From NCBI GenBank assembly GCA_964617145.1, contig CAZTVN010000006.1, positions 1 to 28,217 of the forward strand: a DNA stretch of 28,217 bases, given 5' to 3'. The position numbers and the translations under genes were made by a program. Of this stretch, positions 1 to 8,244 are shown piece after piece; positions within the stretch are counted from its first letter, which is position 1; each line of letters opens with the position of its first letter. The DNA comes from CAZTVN01 sp964617145. GTDB taxonomy: Bacteria > Patescibacteriota > Gracilibacteria > UBA1369 > JACRIC01. The notes under the pieces are model-generated. The model did no database searches and was not told the DNA's origin. It saw only the letters and a program-made list of their open reading frames with translations.

Positions 1-1
1 A

Positions 2-249
2 AAATCTTTGATTTTTCAACGCTTTTCAAGCAAATCCCTACTAAGCGACGAAGGCGTATCAGAAGAAGATACGTCGAGAAGCTTTGAACATTTTGTAGCC
101 GAAATGGTAAAATTGCAGTAGATGGTATGTTTTTCAGTACCTCCCCAATCGCGTTATCAGAAGAAATGAGCGGATGGACGGTCAATGCGGAGGCAGGACG
201 AAAGGGAAACGCCCCGCTCGCTTTTTATCATTCTGAGCAGTTACCATGA
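2..249 (+). pseudogene. Possible 3' fragment of a frameshifted gene at the window edge
   Basis: From base 2 an open frame runs to a TAG at 119-121 and ends in the protein-like stretch SFEHFVAEMVKLQ. The frame one base back is open from 88 to a TGA at 247-249, and reads IAVDGMFFSTSPIALSEEM in its middle. Rejoining the two at the AAAA run near 109-112 would give one continuous C-terminal segment of about 80 residues. This suggests either a real inactivating frameshift or a homopolymer sequencing error. I do not recognise the protein, and the 5' part lies outside the window. The rest of 250-315 shows nothing I can name. Confidence 0.3.
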
Positions 250-315
250 ATGCGCCCATTTTATTAGGAATTGCTCTCTATGATACGAAACTAAACATGT
301 CCACCTTCTCCAGAG

Positions 316-1863
316 TCACTCCGAAGAACAATATTCCAACATTTCATTTGCATATCTAGCCTCATCTGCCCGCAACGATTCGATAGATGATCTCGACGTA
401 ATTTCAACACCCACTAATTTAACAGGAAGATTTAATCCATCTGCTTCATAAATTGGTATAGAAACAGGATAAAACATTTTCTGGTTTTTATAGGAATAGC
501 TTGTAATTATACGCACATTATCTCCAAATACTTCTTTGACACATGCAACCATCGTTGCGATTTCTGCAAGCACTCGAGTATATGCTTCGAAAGAAACAAT
601 GAGCTCGGGGTGTTCATGATTAATATGAACAATAGGATCATGATCCTGCTCATTTCCTCTATTGCCAGCAAGGACATTTCTTGCAACCTCTAATGCGATG
701 AGATCGTTTCCTCTGCCATGCTTAACAAGAAGAGCCTCGTTTCTTCCGAGAGTTTGGAAGCCATCACCATAGCAAATAATTTCTTCCGAGTGTCCAAGAA
801 ATGCCTCTCTTTCATCATATGACATATTCGTAAGTCTTACGCGTTTATACAATGTAAAGGCAATGTTATAAGCAATCATATAAAGGACTGGTCCATGAAG
901 AGTCTGGGGAAAGTTTGTAAGATTTTTAAGAAATTCTAAAATCTGATTAAAAACTTCATCCACAAGAACATCATTCCTTTCCTCTTCAACATTACGAGCG
1001 AGAAGACCGAGTAACTCATTTTCTGATTCTATGGCAACTTTAAAATCCCGAAAAAAGGGGAAATTACTACCATCGTCAAATAATTGACGCCGAGTTTTAC
1101 CTCTGGCATATTCCACGGGTTGAGGATAAATTATTTCCGAGTCAAGAAATGAGTCTTGAAAAACCTCATGAGGAGAACTAAGTCCGAGGCTCTCAATAAA
1201 ACCACTTACGCTGAAACGACTACTTTTTTGGATATTTCCATTGGGAAAATAAAAATCATGTGAATTGTCATCAGTATTAGTGATACCAAAAATTCCAACA
1301 ACTCGATCGCTAAGTTGCCTTCTTACAGTCTGAATGAGAGTGCTCACAGTCTCTAGAGCAGATTTATCGGTTTCTGTGGAAGATCTCTTCGAACCATCTT
1401 CTGCCGTAGCATGTGCAGCACAGGAGTGACTTAAAATTGAGGTATGAGCAAGCGCCATGAGCAAAGGAGGCTTGCTACTTAAACCTAAAAGAGTTTGAGA
1501 GAGCAAGTCATGAAGTTCTGTCCAAAACAAAGGATTAGAGTGAGTAGAATCAAAACGAGCCCCATCAGCACGACGAAGAGTAACACCTGGACAGCCAATG
1601 GGTATACCCTTCGAATGAGTGCCATGAACACGACCATCAATACATTTTTTAATAATCAAGCGCACAAAACGATCGGCAAATGCTTCTATAAAGCTTCTCA
1701 TTTCTTCAAGAGCAGCTGCCTTTCGCACATTTCTGCAGAAGTGTCCAAGGATTATTGTTTCAGGAGATTTATCACTCTCTCCAGAAACCTTGCCATCTTC
1801 AAAAAAAGCTGCACTGTTCTTCACTAACCTCCTCCCCTCCGATAATTGCTGCATGATGGACAC
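316..1863 (-). CDS. CsoSCA-like (carboxysomal-type beta) carbonic anhydrase homologue
   Basis: CsoSCA enzymes interconvert CO2 and bicarbonate inside alpha-carboxysomes. By motif order from memory, this 515-aa protein resembles that family. C74-x-D76-G-R78 matches the zinc Cys and the Asp/Arg pair. G101-x-x-F-D105 follows, then H140/H146 and CAAH (148-151) as the remaining zinc-ligand region, then G193-x-x-N-T-D-D (193-199). GHSE (357-360) and GDGF (366-369) match the catalytically silent C-terminal duplicate domain. Only 73 residues precede the CxDGR motif, against about 170 in Halothiobacillus, so the helical and RuBisCO-binding N-terminal region is missing; the rest is about 100 residues longer. 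No RuBisCO or shell gene is in the window. The start shown is GTG at 1863. An ATG at 1854, or a GTG at 1824 preceded by a strong GGAGGGGAGGAGG purine run, are alternatives. The gene seems richer in GC than its neighbours, so transfer is possible. Carbonic anhydrase activity is inferred, not shown. Confidence 0.6.
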   Translation of the reverse strand: MSIMQQLSEGRRLVKNSAAFFEDGKVSGESDKSPETIILGHFCRNVRKAAALEEMRSFIEAFADRFVRLIIKKCIDGRVHGTHSKGIPIGCPGVTLRRADGARFDSTHSNPLFWTELHDLLSQTLLGLSSKPPLLMALAHTSILSHSCAAHATAEDGSKRSSTETDKSALETVSTLIQTVRRQLSDRVVGIFGITNTDDNSHDFYFPNGNIQKSSRFSVSGFIESLGLSSPHEVFQDSFLDSEIIYPQPVEYARGKTRRQLFDDGSNFPFFRDFKVAIESENELLGLLARNVEEERNDVLVDEVFNQILEFLKNLTNFPQTLHGPVLYMIAYNIAFTLYKRVRLTNMSYDEREAFLGHSEEIICYGDGFQTLGRNEALLVKHGRGNDLIALEVARNVLAGNRGNEQDHDPIVHINHEHPELIVSFEAYTRVLAEIATMVACVKEVFGDNVRIITSYSYKNQKMFYPVSIPIYEADGLNLPVKLVGVEITSRSSIESLRADEARYANEMLEYCSSE

Positions 1864-1884
1864 ATGTTATAAACATCAGCAGCC

Positions 1885-1912
1885 TATTTAACAGAAACAT
1901 ATAAAAAGTCAA
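1885..1912 (-). promoter_or_regulatory. Candidate promoter of the carbonic-anhydrase-like gene
   Basis: On the minus strand a TTGACT -35 (1907-1912) is followed after 16 bp by TAAATA (1885-1890). The -35 is good but the -10 is weak. It sits 22 bp upstream of the GTG at 1863. The remainder of the gap up to 2031 shows no clear terminator. Confidence 0.4.
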
Positions 1913-2031
1913 GGGCGAAACACCTTTTCTCTCCTTTAAAATATTTCATTTGATTAACAACCAGCGAAAAAAATTGCGACGCTTTAAATAAAGGAAGCCC
2001 TAAATTCAAGCAAAAAAACTATCAACTATCA

Positions 2032-2391
2032 TTATGAAGAGAATTTCGCCAAAGAGAAAGCGCTCAAAGCAAGAACAAAATCTCGAAGAGCAATATCGTA
2101 AGCGCCCAACAAAAAAAGATTAAGAGTAATCGAAAGAATCCACAAACTTTCAATATAAGCGGCTATTTTTGTCCAAGAACTTAAAACAAAAAGTCCAAGA
2201 AATATCTCAAAAACAGCGGTAATCTTTAAAAAAACATCTAAAGAAAAGGGTAAAATCGATGCAATCTGAGGACTTAAATATGATTCCCAATCAACAAGAA
2301 CATGAAAAAACTTATCAAAACCAATAATAATAGGAAGAAGGCCAAAAGTTATTTTCAAAATTCTTAAGCCACGATGTCGAGATGTTTTCAT
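2032..2391 (-). CDS. DoxX-like small membrane protein
   Basis: A 119-aa integral membrane protein with about four hydrophobic segments (roughly residues 12-28, 42-58, 62-80 and 83-112). The N-terminal pattern GLLPIIIGFDKFFHVLVDW followed by YLSP is typical of DoxX-like proteins of bacterial inner membranes. The family has been linked to quinone, redox and sulfur metabolism in a few cases, but most members have no defined role. It starts only 30 bp from, and divergent to, the capA-like gene, so the promoters of the two genes must overlap their 5' ends. No Shine-Dalgarno site is visible. The family call rests on the first transmembrane hairpin; the function is unknown. Confidence 0.7.
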   Translation of the reverse strand: MKTSRHRGLRILKITFGLLPIIIGFDKFFHVLVDWESYLSPQIASILPFSLDVFLKITAVFEIFLGLFVLSSWTKIAAYIESLWILSITLNLFLLGAYDIALRDFVLALSAFSLAKFSS

Positions 2392-2421
2392 AAAAACTGT
2401 GATAATCTATAAAAGCGAACA

Positions 2422-3471
2422 ATGCTCATAATAAATCCGATGAAACATAAAGGCAAAAAAATCATACACGTTTGTTGCGCGCTCTTTGTGCTTTTTTATC
2501 TTATTATTCCTCTCAATAAGCTCAATAATAATGAAAAAATTCCCCTAACGCATGAAGCACAAAGCATCTCAAAAGAGAACAAAACAAACGCTAATGAGCC
2601 AAAAAAAAATCCAAAAATCGAACGCATAACGCTCATAGGAGTTGGGGACATTATGCTTGCTCGGGCAGTGCAAGCGAAAATGAAAAAAATGAACGATTTT
2701 AAGTGGCCATTGCATTTAATTGAACCATATTTAAAAGAAGCAGATATCCTTTTCGGGAACTTAGAAACGCCTATAGCGGAAAAAGGGACCGAAAGCTGGG
2801 AAGGAAACAGATTTAAGGCAGATCCAAAAACAATAGAGGGCCTCATACAAGTCGGATTTGATTTTCTCTCCGTAGCCAATAATCACATAGGAGATCAAAA
2901 ACGAGAAGGAATGGAAAACACTTTCCGCATCTTACAAGAAAACGCGATAGAATACGTTGGAGGCGGTTTCAATGAAGAAGAAGCGCATAGCGCAAAAATT
3001 AAAATAATAAAAGGGTTAAAAATTGGATTTTTAGGATACACAGACATCGGAGCATCATATACCATCGCCAAAGAAAAACAGTCAGGAATCGCGTGGGCAG
3101 AAATTGATAGGCTCAAAAAAGATATAGAAAAATCTTTAGAAAACACAGACATACTGATCGTTTCTTTTCATTTTGGCACCGAATATCAAACCCATTCAAA
3201 TACGAGACAACAAGAATTAGCGAGGGCATCGATAGACTCTGGAGCAGATTTAGTTATTGGTCATCATCCGCATTTGCCTCAGGAAATTGAATACTACAAA
3301 AATGGTATAATAGTATACAGTCTTGGAAACTTTATTTTTGACCAAACATGGTCAAAAGCGACCATGAAAGGATTAACAATAAAAATAACGATCGAAAATG
3401 AAAAAATCGTAGATCTCAAAGAAATTCCAATAAAAATTTCTTCACAATTTCAAACCGAACTCGATATATGA
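2422..3471 (+). CDS. CapA/PgsA-type metallophosphatase, membrane-anchored
   Basis: This is a CapA-family protein (PGA_cap, calcineurin-like phosphoesterase fold), usually involved in poly-gamma-glutamate or capsule synthesis, here probably on the outer face of the membrane. An N-terminal signal anchor (residues 13-31) precedes a charged linker and the catalytic domain. Metal-binding motifs are visible: GDIM (75-78), GNLE (112-115), ANNH (152-155), then SFHFGTEY, IGHHPH and YSLGNFIFDQ in the C-terminal half. The length of 349 aa is normal. The ATG at 2422 has no ribosome-binding site, and an ATG at 2440 still leaves the anchor intact. Its TGA stop overlaps the ATG of the next gene (ATGA), so the pair is translationally coupled. 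No capB or capC is present, so a poly-glutamate role is uncertain and a general phosphoesterase function is possible. Confidence 0.85.
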   Translation: MLIINPMKHKGKKIIHVCCALFVLFYLIIPLNKLNNNEKIPLTHEAQSISKENKTNANEPKKNPKIERITLIGVGDIMLARAVQAKMKKMNDFKWPLHLIEPYLKEADILFGNLETPIAEKGTESWEGNRFKADPKTIEGLIQVGFDFLSVANNHIGDQKREGMENTFRILQENAIEYVGGGFNEEEAHSAKIKIIKGLKIGFLGYTDIGASYTIAKEKQSGIAWAEIDRLKKDIEKSLENTDILIVSFHFGTEYQTHSNTRQQELARASIDSGADLVIGHHPHLPQEIEYYKNGIIVYSLGNFIFDQTWSKATMKGLTIKITIENEKIVDLKEIPIKISSQFQTELDI

Positions 3472-4289
3472 AAAATTTTCTTTCATTTGCAGAAAAAATA
3501 GCAGAAAGTGCCGGTAAAAAACTCTTACAAAATTTTCGAAAAGAAAACACTTTTACACGAGGAACACCGAAAGAAGTAAAAAGTCTCTACGACAAAATTG
3601 CTGATGACATTATAAAAAGGGCGCTCGAAAAAAATTATAAAAATCATTCATACCTCACCGAAGAAACCGGACTCATACAAAAAAATAATGACCTTCTCTG
3701 GATTATCGATCCGTTAGACGGCACAGGAAACTTTGTAAATGGCAATCCATTTTTCTCTGTTTCAATAGCGCTTTGGATAAAAGGCGAACCAATAATAAGC
3801 GTGATCGAGGCTCCTGCCTTACAAGAACGATACATCGCAAAAAAAAATGAAGGAGCATGGATTTATGATTTAAAAACGGGTAAAAAAAGAAAGGCGCAAG
3901 TTTCACGAAATACAAAAATCGAAAAAAGTTATTTCATTTTCTGCGAAGGCGGTATAAAAAACAAGGCAGAGATGCTTCCTTTCATAAATGATTACTATCC
4001 TCGCACAAAAGATATGAGGAAGCTTGGTTCGGCATCGCTTGAGCTTGCGTGGGTGGGAGCTGGAAGAAGTGAAAGCTATGCCACCTTTGCCATTTCTATT
4101 TGGGATATCGCTGCAGGAATTCTTTTTGTGAAAGAGGCGGGAGGAGAAATCTTTGATTTCAAACTCAAAAAATACAACTTCAAAGACCTTTTAAAAATCG
4201 AAGAAATCGACATGATAGCGACCAATGGTTACATAAAAATGAAACCAAAAAACCACTCTAAATTTTCAACTTCCTCAATTTCAATATAA
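3468..4289 (+). CDS. Inositol monophosphatase family sugar/nucleotide phosphatase
   Basis: A cytosolic magnesium-dependent phosphatase of the IMPase/FBPase/CysQ superfamily. The metal ligands are visible: an EE pair at 65-66, DPLDGTGNF at 81-89 (family motif DPxDxTxNF) and W212-D213-I-A-A-G with the following KEAGG. The length of 273 aa is typical. Candidate substrates are inositol-1-phosphate, fructose-1,6-bisphosphate or 3'-phosphoadenosine phosphates; the sequence does not decide between them. The start codon overlaps the capA-like stop, so expression is coupled to it. The last 32 bp overlap the end of the convergent gene on the other strand, so both mRNAs carry complementary 3' ends. Confidence 0.88.
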   Translation: MKNFLSFAEKIAESAGKKLLQNFRKENTFTRGTPKEVKSLYDKIADDIIKRALEKNYKNHSYLTEETGLIQKNNDLLWIIDPLDGTGNFVNGNPFFSVSIALWIKGEPIISVIEAPALQERYIAKKNEGAWIYDLKTGKKRKAQVSRNTKIEKSYFIFCEGGIKNKAEMLPFINDYYPRTKDMRKLGSASLELAWVGAGRSESYATFAISIWDIAAGILFVKEAGGEIFDFKLKKYNFKDLLKIEEIDMIATNGYIKMKPKNHSKFSTSSISI

Positions 4290-5400
4290 CGGCTTTTTTT
4301 AGCATAAAGAGACTTCCTAAACCAAAAAGCAGAGTCAAAAAGAAAACGAATCCTCCTAAAACAGGGATAAGACGAAGCACATAATAAATAAAAAGTCCTA
4401 AAGCTAAAAACCAATAGTTACGAACATTTTCTTGCCCAAAAAGAGTAAAAACATGCTGTCCGATAAAATATCCAAAAAATATTTTGGCAAAATACCATCC
4501 CAAAAAATAAGAAACAAAAAAAACAATTCCAAGCGGAATGCCGATAATAGTAAATAAAAGAAGAAAGGCAAAAATAGGCAAGAAAATAAGTATAAAAAAT
4601 CCGGCCAAAATGGTATGCCAAGGTTTTTTTTCAATAATAGAAGAAACATATTCAAATTGTTTCGGCGCAAGAAACAAAACAAAAAGACCGACGAGAAGAG
4701 AAGAAAAAAATTGCCAAAACTGAAAACCAGCATGAAAACCGCTCTTTAAACGCTCTTTAAAATGTAAAGTTTCAGGGAAAATTCGCTTAATACTGCCAAC
4801 AAGAGCGCCCCCTTCAATACTCGCGGGTTGAGAAGAAAAATAATGAAGATTTCCTTTAACTTCGGCACCTTTTTGTAAGACCAATTCAGACACAGATAGT
4901 CGAACATCTTTATCAACCTTTCCTGAAAGAGAAAATCTCCCACTCCATCCAAAAATTCCACGCGAAACGGTTCCTTGCAAATCGACATCGCCAGCTCCGT
5001 GGAGAAACGATCCATTCAAAAAACTTTCTTTATCAAAAAGGATATACGAAGCAGCAGCAATAACGCTATTGCCAACGCGAGCATCTTGAAAACGCAGTTT
5101 TGAAGATGCTGTAATAACATTTTCCGAAACACTTCCAGAAATATCAACATTCGATCCAAAAGCGTAGATACTGCCTAAAACACTACCTGAAATATTAATA
5201 TTTTGCGCAACCACAAAAACATTTCCCAAAACTTTTCCTCTTATAGTAAGCTCTTTGGCCCGAACAAAAATATCATCATCAATAGTTTCATTTTCTTGAA
5301 TAATGACAACATCTCGATCATAAAAAGTCTGAGCATACACGTTCTCGAGACTTAAAAGAAAAAACGAGAAAATAAACACAAAAAATATACGGTATTTCAT
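4258..5400 (-). CDS. Secreted polymer-forming (bactofilin-like) repeat protein with C-terminal membrane domain
   Basis: An envelope protein of 380 aa. The ATG at 5400 gives a clean Sec signal peptide (MKYRIFF, hydrophobic core, cleavage near VYA-Q), so I prefer it to the upstream TTG at 5457. Residues about 25-200 are short beta repeats of the type GSVLGSIYAFGSNVDISGSV, with the alternating hydrophobic pattern of polymer-forming beta-helix domains. About four transmembrane segments (roughly 220-375) follow. This two-part layout is common in conserved hypothetical proteins of CPR and other bacteria; an envelope scaffold role is plausible but unproven. It is the last gene of an apparent operon with the RdgB-like gene (70 bp gap) and the O-antigen-ligase-like gene. 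Its stop lies inside the convergent inositol phosphatase gene. Confidence 0.72.
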   Translation of the reverse strand: MKYRIFFVFIFSFFLLSLENVYAQTFYDRDVVIIQENETIDDDIFVRAKELTIRGKVLGNVFVVAQNINISGSVLGSIYAFGSNVDISGSVSENVITASSKLRFQDARVGNSVIAAASYILFDKESFLNGSFLHGAGDVDLQGTVSRGIFGWSGRFSLSGKVDKDVRLSVSELVLQKGAEVKGNLHYFSSQPASIEGGALVGSIKRIFPETLHFKERLKSGFHAGFQFWQFFSSLLVGLFVLFLAPKQFEYVSSIIEKKPWHTILAGFFILIFLPIFAFLLLFTIIGIPLGIVFFVSYFLGWYFAKIFFGYFIGQHVFTLFGQENVRNYWFLALGLFIYYVLRLIPVLGGFVFFLTLLFGLGSLFMLKKAVILKLRKLKI

Positions 5401-5470
5401 AGAAAAAAGAAGGAAAATAACACCTCTAAAATACAGCAAAAAAGAAAGAAAATCCAAGAAAATTATGAGC

Positions 5471-6112
5471 TCATTGATAAAGCTGTTTTAAAAATTTCTT
5501 AAGCTGAAAAAAGGCTTTGCCGCGATGGCTTATTTTTGCCTTTTCTTGAGACGAAAGAGCTGCATAAACTTTCAGAGCTCCATGAGGACGAAAACAAGAA
5601 CTTAAAGGAAGTCCTTCTATAATCGGGGCTTCAAGTTGTTCAGTAATAACTCCCTTCGTTTCTCCAAAAAAAACATGCTCTTTAGAGAGCCCTCGAAAAA
5701 CATCGACTCTAGGCGAATGAGAAGGAAAAACAATCGCGCTAGAACAAATAAAACGAGCGGCTCTATTATGGGGAAATTTTTCCATTGTCTTCAAAAAATA
5801 CTCTATCCATTCTCTATCGGTCGCATGTTCCCCTTTTCCAAAACGTCGCGTTTTTACATGAAGCTCGCCCTTAAGAGCATCAACTTCGATTCCCGAATCA
5901 TCAGCAATGGTTGGAAGACCAGAAAGAGAGCAAAAATATCGAGCTTTTTGAATGGCATTTTCTTCAAAAGTATCCCAAATCTCTTCAAAATGATTTTGTA
6001 AATGAAGATCAGGAAGAAAAACAAATTCTATCGGCAAATCCTTAAGAATTTCAACAATTTCTTTATATTTACCGGGGTTAGCCGTAGCGATAAGAAATCG
6101 ATCACAAGGCAT
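5471..6112 (-). CDS. rdgB: RdgB/HAM1-like non-canonical purine NTP pyrophosphatase
   Basis: This enzyme hydrolyses dITP, ITP and XTP to monophosphates and PPi, keeping deaminated purines out of DNA. Family motifs: TANPGKYKEI (10-19), TFEENAIQKA (48-57), the catalytic ADDSGIEVDAL (70-80) and the C-terminal ISHRGKAF (194-201). The length of 213 aa is close to normal. One thing is odd. The usual GFGYDPxF nucleobase-recognition segment is replaced by GLPLSSCF at 167-174, with the conserved Tyr-Asp-Pro lost, while flanking residues still align. Substrate choice may therefore be changed. It lies 17 bp downstream of the O-antigen-ligase-like gene and is probably co-transcribed with it. The family assignment is firm; retained specificity is not. 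Confidence 0.85.
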   Translation of the reverse strand: MPCDRFLIATANPGKYKEIVEILKDLPIEFVFLPDLHLQNHFEEIWDTFEENAIQKARYFCSLSGLPTIADDSGIEVDALKGELHVKTRRFGKGEHATDREWIEYFLKTMEKFPHNRAARFICSSAIVFPSHSPRVDVFRGLSKEHVFFGETKGVITEQLEAPIIEGLPLSSCFRPHGALKVYAALSSQEKAKISHRGKAFFQLKKFLKQLYQ

Positions 6113-6129
6113 AGAAACGTCTTAAAAAC

Positions 6130-8121
6130 TCAAGAAGAAAAATACATCGCTCCCGGAAGCTCCTTAAAAGGAATACCATAAGTTTTCGCCATCTCTCTTA
6201 ATTTTTTTTCATAAAAAATTCGTATGGCATATCGCAACGCAAGATATTTTTGTTTTTTCTCGGCACTATTTTCGTGAGCAATAAGGACATCTAAAAGCTC
6301 TAAAGCAAATCGAGGATTTTCAGTCAAAACCGTAAGATGTTCATTATAACGAACCTTATCAAGATATCGATACAACAAAGCATCAACTTTTGGAATCCAT
6401 GCAAAATAATCATCGCTGCGCCCAGAAGCCTGAAGAGAAAAAAGCAAATTACGATAATAAGAAAAATTATTTTTCGGATCCAATCGTAGAGCATCAGAAA
6501 AAAGAGAAACCGCTTCACGATGAGAAATTCTTTTTAATTCCAATAAAATTTCTGCCCGAGCATTAATAAAAAAAGGATTAAAAGGATTGTCTAGGACGGC
6601 TTGAGAAAGGTACAGTTCGGTTTTTTGAAGATACAATTTTTGACCAGTGTTTTCATAAAGTTTCCGATAACTTTCAGACATATCAAAAAAAAGCCTTCGC
6701 CTAAAAAACATAGGCTCCGCGCGATGATAATAATCTAAAGCAGTTTCATAAGATCGAGAAGCGTACATGTTTCTCCCGATTTTATAAAAGTATCCGAAAT
6801 AAGTTTCGTGAAGAATAAAAAAAGTAAAAAAACTCACCAAAACAAAAAGAGCTATTTTAAGGGGTGTGGAATAAAAAACATACGATTTTTTTTGAGAAAA
6901 AATAATAAAAATAAAACTCAAAAAAAGAACAAAAAGCAAAAGATTAGAAATAAAATTCAAATTATAATCAATGAGATTATGAAAAAATCCACTCAAAAGA
7001 GAAACAACCAAAGCAATAAACAAAGTTTCTAAACCTTTGAAATTATCTTTTCCTCTGAAAATCGCCCGAGCAAAAGCAATAACAAAAAAAAATAAAAAGA
7101 CTATGGCAAGGATTCCGTTTTCAACAGCAATTTTTAAAAGAAAATTATGTGGATGATCAGAAATAGCCAAAAGATCATTTTGATGAGGCGGAAATACATA
7201 TTGAAAACTATAAGGTCCCGTACCAAACCACGGAGATTGAAAGATAAGATTAAGACTCCCTTTCCAAAAATCCATGCGCTCATTCACAGAAGAAGCTTTT
7301 TCAGAAGCTTGAAGCGTCGCTTTTTGATAAAATGGAATAACCTCAAAACTTTTCGCGCGCAAAGCATTAACTTGAGTAACAACAAAAATGCTCAAAATAA
7401 AAGCAACGAAAAAAGAAAAAAGTTTCAACCAAATTACCCGTTTTTTTAAACTACCAGAAAAAAGAAGGATAAAAAGAAAAATAATAAAAGAAACAAAAAG
7501 GCTTAAAAAAACGCCGCGCGAATAAGTCAAAAAAAATGCCGAAAGAGAGAAAACAAGATGAAGAAAAAATAAAATTTTATAAAAATATTTTTGAGTGTTC
7601 CAAAGAAAATAGCCAGAAATCGGAAGAAGAAAAAGGATAAAATTAGCAAAAGCGTTAGGATAAAAAACATAATCAAACTGAAAATCGCGAAAACTCGAGG
7701 CAAAACGATTAAATGCTTCATAAATGTAAACATAATAACCGTAAATGAGCGCAAAACTTGAAACAACAATAAGGAAAAGTAAAAAACTATCGATGGTTTT
7801 TCGAGAAAAAGAAAATTGTGTCATGAAAAAAAAGAGCAACGAAGAAGCGGAAAAAGCAATAAGCTCGCGTATTCCCTCACCCTGAAACGGAGACAAAAAG
7901 GCTGAAAGCCAAACAAAAAAGAGAAAAAGGAAAAGCGAAAAATAAAGAAAAAAATGCCGAGAAAAACGTTTACCAAAAAAAAACCATAAAACAAAAATTG
8001 GAAAAATACTCAAGCCAAAAAGAAGATAAACCAAAAGATGAATACCTCCACGATCAAAAAGCGATATCGCAAAAAGTGTTCCCAAAGCGGAAAAAAGAAA
8101 ATAAGGATAAAATCGCTGCAT
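6130..8121 (-). CDS. O-antigen ligase/polymerase-like membrane protein with TPR tail
   Basis: A 663-aa polytopic membrane protein with about 11-12 hydrophobic helices in residues 1-440. It carries the Wzy_C/WaaL signature: GTGPYSFQYVFP near residue 300, then SDHPHNFLLKIAVENG near 318-333 with the conserved His in the periplasmic loop. Such proteins join or polymerise undecaprenyl-linked glycans outside the membrane. Residues about 450-620 form tetratricopeptide-like helix pairs (SYETALDYYHRAEP, then AVSLFSDALRLDPKN), as in the O-antigen-ligase/TPR subfamily. It is the first gene of the minus-strand operon and has a good promoter at 8165. The acceptor is unknown, and pilin or S-layer glycosylation is also possible. 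The Wzx-like flippase elsewhere in the window supports a lipid-linked glycan pathway. Confidence 0.85.
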   Translation of the reverse strand: MQRFYPYFLFSALGTLFAISLFDRGGIHLLVYLLFGLSIFPIFVLWFFFGKRFSRHFFLYFSLFLFLFFVWLSAFLSPFQGEGIRELIAFSASSLLFFFMTQFSFSRKTIDSFLLFLIVVSSFALIYGYYVYIYEAFNRFASSFRDFQFDYVFYPNAFANFILFLLPISGYFLWNTQKYFYKILFFLHLVFSLSAFFLTYSRGVFLSLFVSFIIFLFILLFSGSLKKRVIWLKLFSFFVAFILSIFVVTQVNALRAKSFEVIPFYQKATLQASEKASSVNERMDFWKGSLNLIFQSPWFGTGPYSFQYVFPPHQNDLLAISDHPHNFLLKIAVENGILAIVFLFFFVIAFARAIFRGKDNFKGLETLFIALVVSLLSGFFHNLIDYNLNFISNLLLFVLFLSFIFIIFSQKKSYVFYSTPLKIALFVLVSFFTFFILHETYFGYFYKIGRNMYASRSYETALDYYHRAEPMFFRRRLFFDMSESYRKLYENTGQKLYLQKTELYLSQAVLDNPFNPFFINARAEILLELKRISHREAVSLFSDALRLDPKNNFSYYRNLLFSLQASGRSDDYFAWIPKVDALLYRYLDKVRYNEHLTVLTENPRFALELLDVLIAHENSAEKKQKYLALRYAIRIFYEKKLREMAKTYGIPFKELPGAMYFSS

Positions 8122-8164
8122 AAAATAATAAAGGAGATGCTGAAAAATATAACGTTGTACCCTG

Positions 8165-8196
8165 ATTATAGAAAGAGAACTTTACCTTGTCGACAA
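8165..8196 (-). promoter_or_regulatory. Promoter of the ligase-rdgB operon, -35 inside a palindrome
   Basis: On the minus strand TCGACA (-35, 8088+100=8188-8193) is followed after 17 bp by a perfect TATAAT (-10, 8165-8170), 44 bp upstream of the ATG at 8121. The -35 lies within the perfect 10-bp palindrome TTGTCGACAA (8187-8196), which could also supply a -35 to the divergent efp gene, although no convincing efp -10 is seen. A regulator bound to the palindrome could act on both genes. Confidence 0.6.
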
Positions 8197-8214
8197 AAAT
8201 CCCTTATGTTAAGC

Positions 8215-8224
8215 TAAGGAGGTG
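8215..8224 (+). promoter_or_regulatory. Full-length anti-SD match 20 nt before the efp start
   Basis: TAAGGAGGTG is a ten-base perfect complement of the usual bacterial 16S rRNA 3' tail. It ends 20 nt before the efp ATG at 8245, much further than the normal 5-9 nt. No in-frame ATG, GTG or TTG lies in between (the frame is open from 8218). Most other genes here have no visible SD, which makes this one stand out. Confidence 0.55.
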
Positions 8225-8244
8225 CTAAAAAAGATTATAAATAT

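Noticed and set aside
1495..1827. A 110-codon plus-strand frame within the carbonic-anhydrase-like gene
   Set aside because: Shadow of the real minus-strand gene; no start signals and an unnatural composition.
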